From Winogradskyella sp. MH6 (GTDB taxonomy: Bacteria; Bacteroidota; Bacteroidia; Flavobacteriales; Flavobacteriaceae): a stretch of 64,000 bases of DNA. Within the stretch, counting starts at the first letter, position 1. Every line of letters begins with the position of its first letter. Positions 51,963 to 61,103 of this stretch are shown one piece after another. Where the stretch lies: the NCBI RefSeq assembly GCF_022810765.1, contig NZ_CP094494.1, forward strand, positions 3,224,001 to 3,288,000, written 5' to 3'. The position numbers were made by a program, and so were the translations under genes. The notes beneath the pieces were generated by a model, which worked only from the letters and a program-made list of their open reading frames with translations, ran no database searches and was not told the origin of the DNA.

Positions 51963-53924
51963 TTAATTTTCTTTCCCAAAACGTTCTCTCGCTTCCGTTT
52001 CAATATTTAACTGATTGATTCTGGCATCAACTTTTCGTTTAAAGTCGGTATCAGCAATCGTTGCTACATTATCTAGATATCTTACTACTTCTTGTCTTCT
52101 TATGTCACTAAAATCTAAGCCTTTCATGTTGGCTCGCATCAACTCTTGAAGCATACCGAATTTGGTATCATAATCTTTTTTGAAATACACTTCTGGATTA
52201 TTGAACCAATCGTCTTCTAAGTCGAAATCCGTTAAACGTAAGGAGACGGCTTTTTGAATGTTTCGTACATCACGCGATGAAAAGAATGGAAATATCTTCT
52301 GAATTTCAGTATATAAATGCGCATAGAACATATGCTCATTGTCCTTGTATTTGCTCGATACTTTGTCAAATGTATCTAATACTCGATCTTCGGTTGGCTT
52401 GTCTATTTTATCTAATATTTCCCCTAAATTCTTTGCGACTTTCTGTGCATCGAGATACTTATAATCGCTAGGATTTTTCATATTAATGAAATCTGGCATG
52501 GTATCTTCGAGCTTTTTCCACCATAGGTAATCCTGATCCACAAAGTCATTTTCGTTACGAGCTCCATCGATTTTAAATCTCCCTTGTACACGAGAAATTA
52601 CAGCCTTATCCAACATTTCTGGTAAGTTGGTAAATAAACCAATAGAACTGTTACCATAATTAACAGCATAAGCACCTTCGGTATATCTAAGAAATACACC
52701 AATCACTTCCTTAACACCAGCAGAAACCCCTTGTGTAGTGCGTTCTTGAAGATTGTTCTCTGCATCATCAATTGGCGCAAAAATGAGTCGGGTTGGGTCT
52801 TGTAATGGTTTCATCCATTCTACCATTTTTTCAGCAGAACCACCTTGAAACGTTGAAATCAACGTATCTGGCATTGGGTGAAACAAAAACGGAATATTTA
52901 AATTTTCACTATGCTCTTTTAATCGTGTAGCTATTGCTGCAATGAGCATACTTTTACCTGTACCTGGAATTCCGTAGCCCATAAATACTGGCATAAAACC
53001 ACCGAGTTCTTGAAATGGATTCTTCTTAGCTTCAAAATCATAGCTTAATAAGCGCTCCGTTAATCGTCTGGCAAAGTGCTTAGCATCTTTGTTACCTACA
53101 ATTTGTTCAAATTGTATTTTATTAAACTCTACACTTACTGCTGTACCAGCAAAAACGTTGTTCCAACCATCAATCGTAAAGTCTGAATGTTCTAACTTAA
53201 ACGAACGATCTTCAATAGTATCTGTATATTCTAAAGTACTTTTTCTTAGTTGAATTTCATCTATAAGTGCTTCAAAATAAACGACTGTAAAATCGATAAC
53301 GTCTTTATCAGTTTTGATGATATCAGGATGTCCTAAATACTTATCGTAATAAAATAGTTGGCACGAAATTCCTTTTAAAGGCGATAAAAACGACACTTCT
53401 GGGATTCCTGCAAACTTCTGCTTCATTACAGATAAATCGTCCGACGCATGCGGTTTTAAATCGTGTAATATTTTATAAGCCGTAGCAAACAACATAAAGG
53501 CTGTTGCTGTTAACATTTTACTTTCGTACTCACGTTTTCCTGAGTTATCTAAAGCCGATTTATTTTCACTTAGAGTTGATAAACCTGAAGCATCATAATA
53601 ACTATCCTTTACCCAAATACCAAGTGTAATACCTTCTTGTACAGCATATAATGTTTGATTAAGAAATAAAGGAATTGCAACCGACTCTGGCAACAATTTC
53701 TTTTTTAAGCTTAAAATGGTTTTTGAAACTGAAGTTACAGAAACATTACTGCCATTGCTAGCACGCGATAGATACAACAAAATAGATTCATCCTTACCAT
53801 CGTTGTCTCGATTCTTGGCACGTTGACTTTGCTCCCACTGAATAGATTTGAGGTAAGATGTTGCTTCATCGCGAAGCATGTTGAGTTCATTTTGTTTTAT
53901 AGGAAATGTTGAGTTGTGTTGCAT
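51963..53924 (-). CDS. AAA+ ATPase (central gene of the unknown operon)
   Basis: A 653-residue protein. The N-terminal 300 residues are an unknown domain, then comes an AAA+ module: Walker A GYGIPGTGKSMLIAAIATRL (about 325-345), Walker B LIFAPIDDAENNL (Asp-Asp followed by Glu), a sensor stretch SSIGLFTNLPEMLDKAVISR and a likely arginine finger in SRVQGRFKIDGA. The C-terminal region is helical. There is no protease, helicase or DNA-binding motif. Such ATPases usually remodel partner proteins; the coiled-coil protein two genes upstream is a good candidate partner. It is present once here, and its family is unknown to me. Confidence 0.85.
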   Translation of the reverse strand: MQHNSTFPIKQNELNMLRDEATSYLKSIQWEQSQRAKNRDNDGKDESILLYLSRASNGSNVSVTSVSKTILSLKKKLLPESVAIPLFLNQTLYAVQEGITLGIWVKDSYYDASGLSTLSENKSALDNSGKREYESKMLTATAFMLFATAYKILHDLKPHASDDLSVMKQKFAGIPEVSFLSPLKGISCQLFYYDKYLGHPDIIKTDKDVIDFTVVYFEALIDEIQLRKSTLEYTDTIEDRSFKLEHSDFTIDGWNNVFAGTAVSVEFNKIQFEQIVGNKDAKHFARRLTERLLSYDFEAKKNPFQELGGFMPVFMGYGIPGTGKSMLIAAIATRLKEHSENLNIPFLFHPMPDTLISTFQGGSAEKMVEWMKPLQDPTRLIFAPIDDAENNLQERTTQGVSAGVKEVIGVFLRYTEGAYAVNYGNSSIGLFTNLPEMLDKAVISRVQGRFKIDGARNENDFVDQDYLWWKKLEDTMPDFINMKNPSDYKYLDAQKVAKNLGEILDKIDKPTEDRVLDTFDKVSSKYKDNEHMFYAHLYTEIQKIFPFFSSRDVRNIQKAVSLRLTDFDLEDDWFNNPEVYFKKDYDTKFGMLQELMRANMKGLDFSDIRRQEVVRYLDNVATIADTDFKRKVDARINQLNIETEARERFGKEN

Positions 53925-54008
53925 TTTTTTAGTTTTCAGTAATCAGTTTCCAGTGTTAAGTTGCACTATTATTAAAGAAATGAAGCTTGTTCAAAAATTA
54001 TCTATTTA

Positions 54009-54455
54009 CTAGTGCAATCTGTTATTATGAAGTCTTGCTGATTCTTTTATTTCTTCTGTTAAATTGGCATCATAGCTAAATCCATGAAACATCCATTTAT
54101 CGTTTGGCTTGTAAAACTGAAATGTGAATCTTAAGGGTTGTCTCTCATATTTAACGACAAAACTTTTTAACTCATAACAATCTGATAAATGCTTGTCTAA
54201 AATATGTTCATAACCATAGTATTTTCCAACATAATCCTCGGTGAGATTGCTCATCTGGTTTTTGAGTGCAATAACATCATCACTTGATTTACTTATCCAA
54301 TCATTTAAATCATACAAATAATCTAAAGCTACTGTTGAGCCTTCATTCTTGTATTTATTAAAAAAGGTTTCTACAATTTCATCCGGTGAATCTTGTGCCG
54401 ACAAGTATGAAAAGGTAAAAAAAGCTAAGAATAAGAATGTGGTTTTTAATTTCAT
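54009..54455 (-). CDS. Small secreted protein of the AAA/coiled-coil operon
   Basis: A 148-residue protein with a signal peptide (about 1-20, LFLAFFTFSYLSAQDSP) and a helical, aromatic-rich domain (LDYLYDLNDWISKSSDDVIA, RQPLRFTFQFYKPNDKWMFH). It looks like a small periplasmic alpha+beta protein of the NTF2-like kind that ends in a PNDKWMFHGFSYD strand, but the match is weak. Its ATG overlaps the stop of the 348-residue gene (ATGA), which indicates coupled translation. Confidence 0.7.
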   Translation of the reverse strand: MKLKTTFLFLAFFTFSYLSAQDSPDEIVETFFNKYKNEGSTVALDYLYDLNDWISKSSDDVIALKNQMSNLTEDYVGKYYGYEHILDKHLSDCYELKSFVVKYERQPLRFTFQFYKPNDKWMFHGFSYDANLTEEIKESARLHNNRLH

Positions 54456-55498
54456 TTTTCAATTTTTAAATCAGAAACCTGAACTGGCGGAATCGCTAAT
54501 TTGTTCATGATTTCTGGTGTTTTATTGTATAATAATTGTATGATTCTATGCGGTGCAAAAACATAGCGCTGCCTAAATGGACTTGCCCATTTCTGAAACG
54601 TTTGTTTGCTAAAAAAGCTACCTTCTTTAAATTCGCTTTTTGATACAAGTTCATCTACCTTAAACGAAACTACATAAGATTCTAATGGAATTGTTTTCTT
54701 AGCAATACCATCTAAGATAGCATGTGTTATTTCGTTTTCATCTTTTGCAAACACATTATGAATTGGTCCTAAATCTATTCGTTTAACGAGTTTTGGTAAA
54801 ACCTTTGGTAAACGCTTGTCTATGGCATAAGCCATAGTATCTAAATTCATCTCACGATCTGATGTATTCTTTAAAACCGAATAAATTTCGTCTTTGTAAC
54901 CATTAACATCCCTTCCATCGTAATTAAAATACATGAAACAAACAAAAGGTCTGTTGTGAGTAACATCATAAAAGCTCCAACTTACCAAATGTTCTGCTGG
55001 TGAGCCTTGAGGTGCAGCTATAATCTTGCCTTGTACAAAACGATTGAAGATATACTCCTTCTTTGCGGATGAATAATACACTATCGAAGCTGCTTGAAAC
55101 AATTTACGTTTAGAAATTGGTTCTTTCTTTCTCATTAATGTATCTAGAAACTCATCTTTAAGAACATCAATATTTGTGAGCTTAGTTAAATACTCTTCTC
55201 GCAATTCCAGGTCATTGAAGAGATATCTAAATTCCAGATAATTAGGAAAACTAGAATCGGTAAGATCTACCTTCATGTTTTCCTCATCGTCATACATGTA
55301 TTTTACTCGCATGGCTTCAATAGAATACAACAACAAGTCTGTATACTGTTTAAACAATAATATTTCCTGTTGATTAAGTATTTGCTTGGCCTGAACTGCG
55401 GTAATTAATTCCTTGAGCGTAAAATCTATCATTTTGTGATAAAATACGTACTGCTCTTTAGAATCTAATACTGCGGAATCTAAGGGAGTTACAATCAT
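54452..55498 (-). CDS. Uncharacterised protein of the AAA/coiled-coil operon (348 residues)
   Basis: A soluble protein with LELREEYLTKLTNIDVLKDE, a beta-rich middle (SWSFYDVTHNRPFVCFMYFN) and, near the end, KQTFQKWASPFRQRYVFAPH with RIIQLLYNKTPEIMNKLAIP. I recognise no domain. It lies between the coiled-coil gene (95 bases) and the small secreted gene (4-base overlap). The order coiled-coil, 348-residue protein, secreted protein and AAA+ ATPase argues for a single unit, with this protein as adaptor or sensor. No signal peptide is seen. Confidence 0.68.
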   Translation of the reverse strand: MIVTPLDSAVLDSKEQYVFYHKMIDFTLKELITAVQAKQILNQQEILLFKQYTDLLLYSIEAMRVKYMYDDEENMKVDLTDSSFPNYLEFRYLFNDLELREEYLTKLTNIDVLKDEFLDTLMRKKEPISKRKLFQAASIVYYSSAKKEYIFNRFVQGKIIAAPQGSPAEHLVSWSFYDVTHNRPFVCFMYFNYDGRDVNGYKDEIYSVLKNTSDREMNLDTMAYAIDKRLPKVLPKLVKRIDLGPIHNVFAKDENEITHAILDGIAKKTIPLESYVVSFKVDELVSKSEFKEGSFFSKQTFQKWASPFRQRYVFAPHRIIQLLYNKTPEIMNKLAIPPVQVSDLKIEK

Positions 55499-55593
55499 GT
55501 TTTAGTAACAAGTATTTAAGTACAAAGTGTAAAGTAACAAGCCTTATCAAAAACTTTAAATTAGTGACTTGTTACTTTATACTTATCATAGAT

Positions 55594-56934
55594 TTACCCA
55601 AGTAAATCATCTTCATTAGCTTCTGGTTTTGGATCACTTGCTGGCTCACCATCACCTGAAGGTGCATTAGAATCTGCGCTATAATATTCATCAAAAATGG
55701 CTTTCATATCTATACCATAGCGGTCTGCAAAGTTTTTCTGTATTTCAGCATCTTTAGATCTAATATCTTTAAGCGCTTCTGCATAACTACCGTAAATACC
55801 TTGCATTACTTTTTCGTGTACTGGAATATTATCCATCATTTCCTGACGTGCTTTGGCACTAGCCGTATGCATTGCTGCCAAAGTTTCACCGATATGCTCA
55901 TCGGTTTTAACACCTAAGTGCTCTAAAATAGCTGCAAATTCTTGATCTGTACGTGCTTTTAAAGCCACTACATAACCATCGTAATATTTTAAACGCTCAT
56001 CGGTATCAGATTTTAACTTAGCACGATGCGTTTGAAGGTTACTACGTAAAGACGTTAGTACTTTTATAGTAAGGTTATGCTTATGCACAAAACTATCTTT
56101 TGAAGCCGCTAATGTGGTGTATGCATTTTTAAGCCCTTCTAGCTCCTCAACCTTTTGCTCTAAAGCCGTTACTTTTTCTAAGGCTTCTGAGTATTCTGGA
56201 GATTGTTTATCTGCGACTTCTTCTAAAGCTTGTCTTGCTTGCTTTAATAAAGCATATTGCTCTTCGAGCTTAGCTTCAACTTCCTCTTTCTTTTTAAGTG
56301 CTTTAGTATGGTTATCGCTGGCCTCTACAATAGCAGATTTTAAGCTTTCTTCAACTTCTTTAATTTCGAGTTCTCTGTCTTTTAGACGCTTAATTGCTGC
56401 TTGACTCTTAAATGACAATTCGTTTAACAAGGTCTGCACATCTGCAGTTTCTATACGTTGCTGAAACATAGCTTTTGCTTTATTATCAGCACCATCACGT
56501 TGTTTTTGTGCTTCAGCTAATTCGTCTTCAGCCTTTTTAATTTTAGATTTTCTTCCCCAAAGGTTATTCCACCAAGTATCTGGTTTTGCTTTAGCATCTT
56601 CAAGTTCAACTCTAGCACGTTCTAGACGTTTTACAGCATCATCAATAATCTTTTGCTCCGCAGCATTTAATGCTGAAAAACCTTCGAACATAATACCAAC
56701 TTCATCCTGGTAATCTGTTAAGTCCTTAATAGCATCAAGAAGAGTTGTTCTATCCTTCTCTGCCATATCTACAACATTATCTAAAGTAGCATTTAAGATT
56801 TTCTGACGACTTTCAGGATCATCTTCTTGCGCCAACTTAGACTTCATTTGGTCTATGGCTTTTCCCCAATTTACATCTACTTTTTCAGGTTTCTCTTGTG
56901 AGTTGGTTTCTAATAAATCAAAATCATCAGACAT
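55594..56934 (-). CDS. Long coiled-coil protein, first gene of the unknown operon
   Basis: A 446-residue, highly charged protein. Residues about 85-290 form a long coiled coil (KKAEDELAEAQKQRDGADNK, AKLEEQYALLKQARQALEEV-type heptads), with a Trp pair in PDTWWNNLWGRK near 117. The C-terminal 140 residues (RSNLQTHRAKLKSDTDERLK ... YAEALKDIRSKDAEIQKNFA) look like a helical bundle, then an acidic tail ending EANEDDLLG. Automated labels such as 'microtubule-binding' or toxic-anion-resistance-like are possible, but I see no defining motif. It may polymerise or form a scaffold worked on by the AAA+ ATPase. Confidence 0.72.
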   Translation of the reverse strand: MSDDFDLLETNSQEKPEKVDVNWGKAIDQMKSKLAQEDDPESRQKILNATLDNVVDMAEKDRTTLLDAIKDLTDYQDEVGIMFEGFSALNAAEQKIIDDAVKRLERARVELEDAKAKPDTWWNNLWGRKSKIKKAEDELAEAQKQRDGADNKAKAMFQQRIETADVQTLLNELSFKSQAAIKRLKDRELEIKEVEESLKSAIVEASDNHTKALKKKEEVEAKLEEQYALLKQARQALEEVADKQSPEYSEALEKVTALEQKVEELEGLKNAYTTLAASKDSFVHKHNLTIKVLTSLRSNLQTHRAKLKSDTDERLKYYDGYVVALKARTDQEFAAILEHLGVKTDEHIGETLAAMHTASAKARQEMMDNIPVHEKVMQGIYGSYAEALKDIRSKDAEIQKNFADRYGIDMKAIFDEYYSADSNAPSGDGEPASDPKPEANEDDLLG

Positions 56935-57101
56935 GTTGTATCGTATTATTTAGTTGAACAATTTTTAGGATAAGCAATTTCGGTATTTTTTTAAGACTAT
57001 AAAAACTTTACCACCAAATTATAAGTAGCTTATGTTATAAAAATGTTACAAAATTTCAGTTACCGCTATTTGTTGAATATCTTTATAAAAAATCAACATC
57101 T

Positions 57102-57875
57102 ATGAAAGTTTTAAAAATCACATTTATTATTGCATTATCAATAACAGTCTTAGGTTGTAAAAATGAAAAAAAAGAGACCGAACTCGCTGTTGATGGCACA
57201 AATGAAGTCTTTGAAGAAAGTGTTAAAGTAATTCCCATAACACACGGTACACTTGTGCTAGAATCAAAATCTGAAGTCATTTATGTAGATCCAACTGGTG
57301 GCTCTGAAGCTTTTAAGGGGCAGAAATCTCCAACTTTAGTCCTAATTACCGATATACATGGAGATCATTTAAGTACCTCTACCTTAGAAGCTTTAAATCT
57401 AACAGACGTAACTATTATAGCACCTAAAGCAGTTACTGATAAAATACCAAGTACAGTGAGTAATAATATTATTACACTTAATAATAATGAAACTACAAAA
57501 CATAATGCTATTAATATTGAAGCAATACCTATGTACAATTTGAGGGAGGAAGCACTAAAGTTTCATACCAAGGGAAGAGGTAATGGTTATGTATTAGATA
57601 TAAATGATGAACGCATATATATTTCGGGAGATACAGAAGATATTCCTGAAATGCGCAACTTAAAAAATATAGACAAAGCTTTTGTTTGCATGAATCTACC
57701 CTACACCATGACTGTAGAGAGCGCAGCTAGTGCAGTTTTAGACTTTAAACCAAAAACTGTATTTCCATACCACTACAGAGGCACTGATGGACTAAGTGAC
57801 GTAAATTTATTTAAGACAATTGTTAATGATTCAATTAAATCTATAAATGTGGAACTTTTGAAATGGTACAACTAA
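57102..57875 (+). CDS. MBL-fold metal-dependent hydrolase, lipoprotein
   Basis: A 257-residue lipoprotein (MKVLKITFIIALSITVLGC, Cys19). The beta-lactamase fold is of the UlaG-like type: KSEVIYVDPTGG, LITDIHGDHLS, ISGDTEDIPEM and VFPYHYRGTDG. The first His of the usual HxHxDH motif is Asp here (DIHGDH), while the other metal ligands, including the final FPYHY His, seem to remain. It faces the periplasm or outer membrane. No substrate is known. It stands alone between the long operon and a small membrane gene. Confidence 0.85.
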   Translation: MKVLKITFIIALSITVLGCKNEKKETELAVDGTNEVFEESVKVIPITHGTLVLESKSEVIYVDPTGGSEAFKGQKSPTLVLITDIHGDHLSTSTLEALNLTDVTIIAPKAVTDKIPSTVSNNIITLNNNETTKHNAINIEAIPMYNLREEALKFHTKGRGNGYVLDINDERIYISGDTEDIPEMRNLKNIDKAFVCMNLPYTMTVESAASAVLDFKPKTVFPYHYRGTDGLSDVNLFKTIVNDSIKSINVELLKWYN

Positions 57876-58078
57876 AATTTCTGTGTTAAATTTTTGAGTT
57901 GTTAACAACTTCTTAAAAGCTGAATTTAGACCGAAAACACTGTTATTCATCGAAGATTTGACCCGCTTTAACGATGAATTTGTTCAAAACAAAAGTGTAA
58001 ATTATTTAAAATTAGGGATTTGGATAAGGTTTTTTTTCTATCTTAGCATCATAGAACCCAAATCTAATTGTATCAATC

Positions 58079-58303
58079 ATGCTTAAAACACTGCTTTTCA
58101 AAGCTTTATTAGTGACGACTACTCAGCTTACTATGATTCTCATTGCTGTAGCATCTATATTCCTTGTTTTCATAATTATAGCCATAGTTAAAATGTATAA
58201 ATTGAAAGCTGAGAATAAGAAATTGATGGAGACTAATGCATTTAAGGATGTAGATGAATCTTATAAAGATTTTACAGGTGGACACCTTTACGGAGATAAT
58301 TAA
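58079..58303 (+). CDS. Small membrane protein of unknown function (74 residues)
   Basis: One long hydrophobic segment (about 15-40, TQLTMILIAVASIFLVFIII), then a basic coiled stretch (KMYKLKAENKKLMETNAFKD) and the end KDFTGGHLYGDN. Some cytochrome-oxidase-related small proteins have this layout, but no such cluster is nearby, so I leave it open. The 200-base spacer before it has no clear gene. A bidirectional terminator follows. Confidence 0.65.
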   Translation: MLKTLLFKALLVTTTQLTMILIAVASIFLVFIIIAIVKMYKLKAENKKLMETNAFKDVDESYKDFTGGHLYGDN

Positions 58304-58324
58304 AAAACCAAAATAGAATTAAAT

Positions 58325-58351
58325 AAAAAAGCCAGCAAATGCTGGCTTTTT
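58325..58351. terminator. Bidirectional terminator between the small membrane gene and ettA
   Basis: AAAAAAGCCAGCAAATGCTG, then GCTTTTT: a perfect stem, with A-run and T-run on its two sides, between convergent genes. Confidence 0.9.
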
Positions 58352-58375
58352 CTGTATTAATAATTTATCAATAAG

Positions 58376-60067
58376 CTACCTTACTAACTTTTTATATTTG
58401 ATTCGTTTTGGCATTAAATCTCCACCAAGGCGCTTCTTTTTATTCTCTTCGTAATCACTAAATCCACCTTCAAAGAAATAAACTTGAGAATCACCTTCAA
58501 AAGCTAAAATATGCGTACATATACGATCTAAGAACCATCTATCGTGACTGATGACTACAGCACAACCAGCAAAGTTTTCTAAACCTTCTTCAAGCGCACG
58601 TAATGTATTAACATCAAGATCATTAGTAGGCTCATCTAAAAGTAACACATTACCTTCTTCTTTTAAAGTCATTGCTAAATGAAGTCGGTTTCTTTCACCA
58701 CCAGAAAGTAACTTAACTTTTTTGTTTTGTTCACTTCCTGAGAAGTTAAAACGACTTAAATAAGCTCTAGAGTTTACTTGACGTCCACCCATCATTACCA
58801 ACTCTTGCTCATCACTAAAGTTTTGCCAGATTGTTTTCTCTGGATCTATATTTGAGTGACTTTGATCTACATAAGCAATCTTAGCTGTATCTCCCACCTT
58901 AAACTCACCTTTATCTGGTGTTTCTTCTCCCATTATCATTCTAAAAATGGTGGTTTTACCAGCACCATTTGGCCCAATTACACCAACAATACCTGCTTGT
59001 GGTAAATTGAAGTTTAAGTCTTCATACAACAACTTATCGCCATAAGCCTTACTTACACCAACAGCTTCAATAACATTTGTACCCAATCTCGGTCCATTTG
59101 GTATATATATTTCAAGTTTTTCATCAAGTTGTTTTTGATCTTGACTCATTAACTTATCGTAATTCTTCAAACGTGCTTTTTGCTTAGTTTGGCGCCCTTT
59201 TGCTCCTTGTCTTACCCATTCCAACTCTCGTTCTAACGTTTTTTGACGTTTAGAAGCCGATTTACTTTCTTGTGCTAAACGTTTAGACTTTTGATCTAAC
59301 CACGATGAGTAATTTCCTTTCCATGGAATACCTTCACCTCTATCCAGTTCCAAAATCCATCCCGCTACATTATCTAAGAAATATCTATCGTGCGTTACAG
59401 CAATAACAGTTCCTTTATATTGCGCCAAGTGATGCTCTAACCAATGTACAGACTCCGCATCCAAGTGGTTTGTTGGCTCATCTAACAGTAACACATCTGG
59501 CTCTTGTAAAAGTAAACGACAAAGTGCCACTCTACGACGCTCACCACCAGATAACACACCAATTTTTTTATCGCCTTCTGGTGTTCGTAGGGCATCCATT
59601 GCTATTTCTAACTTGGTGTCTAGTTCCCAAGCGTTTGTAGCATCTATTTGATCTTGTAATTCAGCCTGACGGTTCATAAGCTTTTCCATTTTATCAGGAT
59701 TGCTGTAAACTTCTTCTAAACCAAACTGATCATTAATGCTATTATATTCATCGAGAATTGCAACCACTTCAGCAGCACCTTCCTTAACAACTTCCATTAC
59801 TGTTTTTTCATCATCTAGTTGTGGCTCTTGCTCAAGATAACCAACAGTATATCCTGGTTTAAAAACTACATCTCCTTGATAATTTTTGTCAACACCTGCA
59901 ATAATCTTTAATAATGTAGATTTACCAGAACCGTTAAGACCTAAAATACCAATCTTGGCACCATAGAAAAAACTTAAGTATATATTTTTTAGAACTGGTG
60001 TATTTGCAGACTGAAACGTCTTTGTAACACCAGACATTGAAAATATGATTTGTTTATCATCGCTCAT
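58376..60067 (-). CDS. ettA: Energy-dependent translational throttle protein EttA
   Basis: A 563-residue ABC-F protein with two ATP-binding domains: Walker A GLNGSGKST and GPNGAGKTT, signatures LSGGERRRVALCRLL and LSGGERNRLHLAMTL, and Walker B VLLLDEPTNHLD and VLLLDEPTNDLD. The linker (about 245-320, RELEWVRQGAKGRQTKQKAR) is the P-site tRNA interaction motif of EttA. It binds the ribosome E site and gates the first elongation step by the ATP/ADP ratio. It lies 2 bases after a small membrane gene. Confidence 0.96.
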   Translation of the reverse strand: MSDDKQIIFSMSGVTKTFQSANTPVLKNIYLSFFYGAKIGILGLNGSGKSTLLKIIAGVDKNYQGDVVFKPGYTVGYLEQEPQLDDEKTVMEVVKEGAAEVVAILDEYNSINDQFGLEEVYSNPDKMEKLMNRQAELQDQIDATNAWELDTKLEIAMDALRTPEGDKKIGVLSGGERRRVALCRLLLQEPDVLLLDEPTNHLDAESVHWLEHHLAQYKGTVIAVTHDRYFLDNVAGWILELDRGEGIPWKGNYSSWLDQKSKRLAQESKSASKRQKTLERELEWVRQGAKGRQTKQKARLKNYDKLMSQDQKQLDEKLEIYIPNGPRLGTNVIEAVGVSKAYGDKLLYEDLNFNLPQAGIVGVIGPNGAGKTTIFRMIMGEETPDKGEFKVGDTAKIAYVDQSHSNIDPEKTIWQNFSDEQELVMMGGRQVNSRAYLSRFNFSGSEQNKKVKLLSGGERNRLHLAMTLKEEGNVLLLDEPTNDLDVNTLRALEEGLENFAGCAVVISHDRWFLDRICTHILAFEGDSQVYFFEGGFSDYEENKKKRLGGDLMPKRIKYKKLVR

Positions 60068-60069
60068 AA

Positions 60070-60252
60070 TTATACTCTTCCTTTTAATGCATTAAATACC
60101 CACGCAATAGCAAAAAAGCCTATTCCGACTGCTGCAAATCCCCAACCTGCAACTTCATCATAACGAAATGCCCCAAGTGCTATTAATCCTAGTCCAACAA
60201 TAATCATAATGGTTGTAGCCCATGCTAAAACCGTGTTTTTATTCATCGCCAT
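60070..60252 (-). CDS. Small membrane protein, CAL67264-like
   Basis: A 60-residue protein with two hydrophobic helices (TVLAWATTIMIIVGLGLIAL and AGWGFAAVGIGFFAIAWVF), ending NALKGRV. The pattern resembles the flavobacterial family called CAL67264 (named from a Gramella protein); this is from memory and moderate in certainty. It is 2 bases before ettA, so the two are likely cotranscribed, but a functional link is not clear. Confidence 0.72.
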   Translation of the reverse strand: MAMNKNTVLAWATTIMIIVGLGLIALGAFRYDEVAGWGFAAVGIGFFAIAWVFNALKGRV

Positions 60253-60310
60253 AATCTTATTCTTAATTTTAGATAGTTAGTTGAAAGCAAATATCGTTAT
60301 TTTAAAATAA

Positions 60311-60335
60311 AAAAGCACCACAAATTGTGGTGCCT
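60311..60335 (-). terminator. Terminator after the pirin gene
   Basis: On the minus strand GGCACCACAATTTGTGGTGC followed by TTTTTTATTTT: an 8-bp stem and T-run, just beyond the pirin stop. Confidence 0.8.
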
Positions 60336-60356
60336 TATCAATAAACCAAAGTTCTA

Positions 60357-61082
60357 TTATAGGGTAATCATTGGCACTTCAATAAATAATAATTCTGAGT
60401 TTTCGATTGCATTTATTTCAAAATCAGAAGTTTCAGAAATACCAATTGCATCTCTAGAATTTAAATTAAAATCTGAAATTGAAACGCCTCCACTAATAGT
60501 CATAACGTAAACTCCATGATCTTTACTTTTTAAAGCATAAGTAAAAGACTCTCCCTCTTTTAAATCAATACGAGATAGTTTAGCATCTTGATGGATTTTT
60601 AAACTGTTCTCGTCTTCATCTTTAAAAGATGTTACTAAAGTTTGAAGCTTTCCTTTTCTGTCAGCTTCACTAAATGTTTTTTGATCGTAACGAGGTTTTA
60701 CACTTCGTTCTTCTGGAATAATCCATATTTGAAACAAACTTAAATATTCATCAACAGAACCATTAATTTCTGAATGCTGCACACCTGTACCTGCAGACAT
60801 CACTTGTACTTCACCTGGAACAACTGGTATCCAATCATCTCCCATATTATCTCGATGCTTCAACACTCCTTTTAACGGAATGGTAATAATTTCCATATTA
60901 TCATGTGGATGTGTACCGAAACCCATTTTTGGTGCAATAATATCATCGTTCAATACTCTCAAGGCACCAAAATGAACTTTTTCAGGGTTATACCAACTTG
61001 CGAAACTAAAAGAGTGGTTGGCTTGTAACCATCCATGATTTGCAAATCCTCTATCTTCTGCTTTGTGAATTATTGTTTTCAT
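60357..61082 (-). CDS. Pirin family protein
   Basis: A 241-residue bicupin. The N-terminal cupin has the usual metal-site histidines in FGTHPHDNMEIITI, then GVLKHRDNMG and QVMSAGTGVQHSEIN. FASWYNPEKVHFGALRVLNDD is typical of pirins. The C-terminal cupin seems degraded. Some pirins have quercetinase activity, others act in stress responses. It is the last gene of a three-gene run after the FMN reductase and the MarR regulator, which suggests the MarR palindrome controls all three. Confidence 0.93.
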   Translation of the reverse strand: MKTIIHKAEDRGFANHGWLQANHSFSFASWYNPEKVHFGALRVLNDDIIAPKMGFGTHPHDNMEIITIPLKGVLKHRDNMGDDWIPVVPGEVQVMSAGTGVQHSEINGSVDEYLSLFQIWIIPEERSVKPRYDQKTFSEADRKGKLQTLVTSFKDEDENSLKIHQDAKLSRIDLKEGESFTYALKSKDHGVYVMTISGGVSISDFNLNSRDAIGISETSDFEINAIENSELLFIEVPMITL

Positions 61083-61103
61083 TTTTCTTTTCCTTTCTTA
61101 TTA

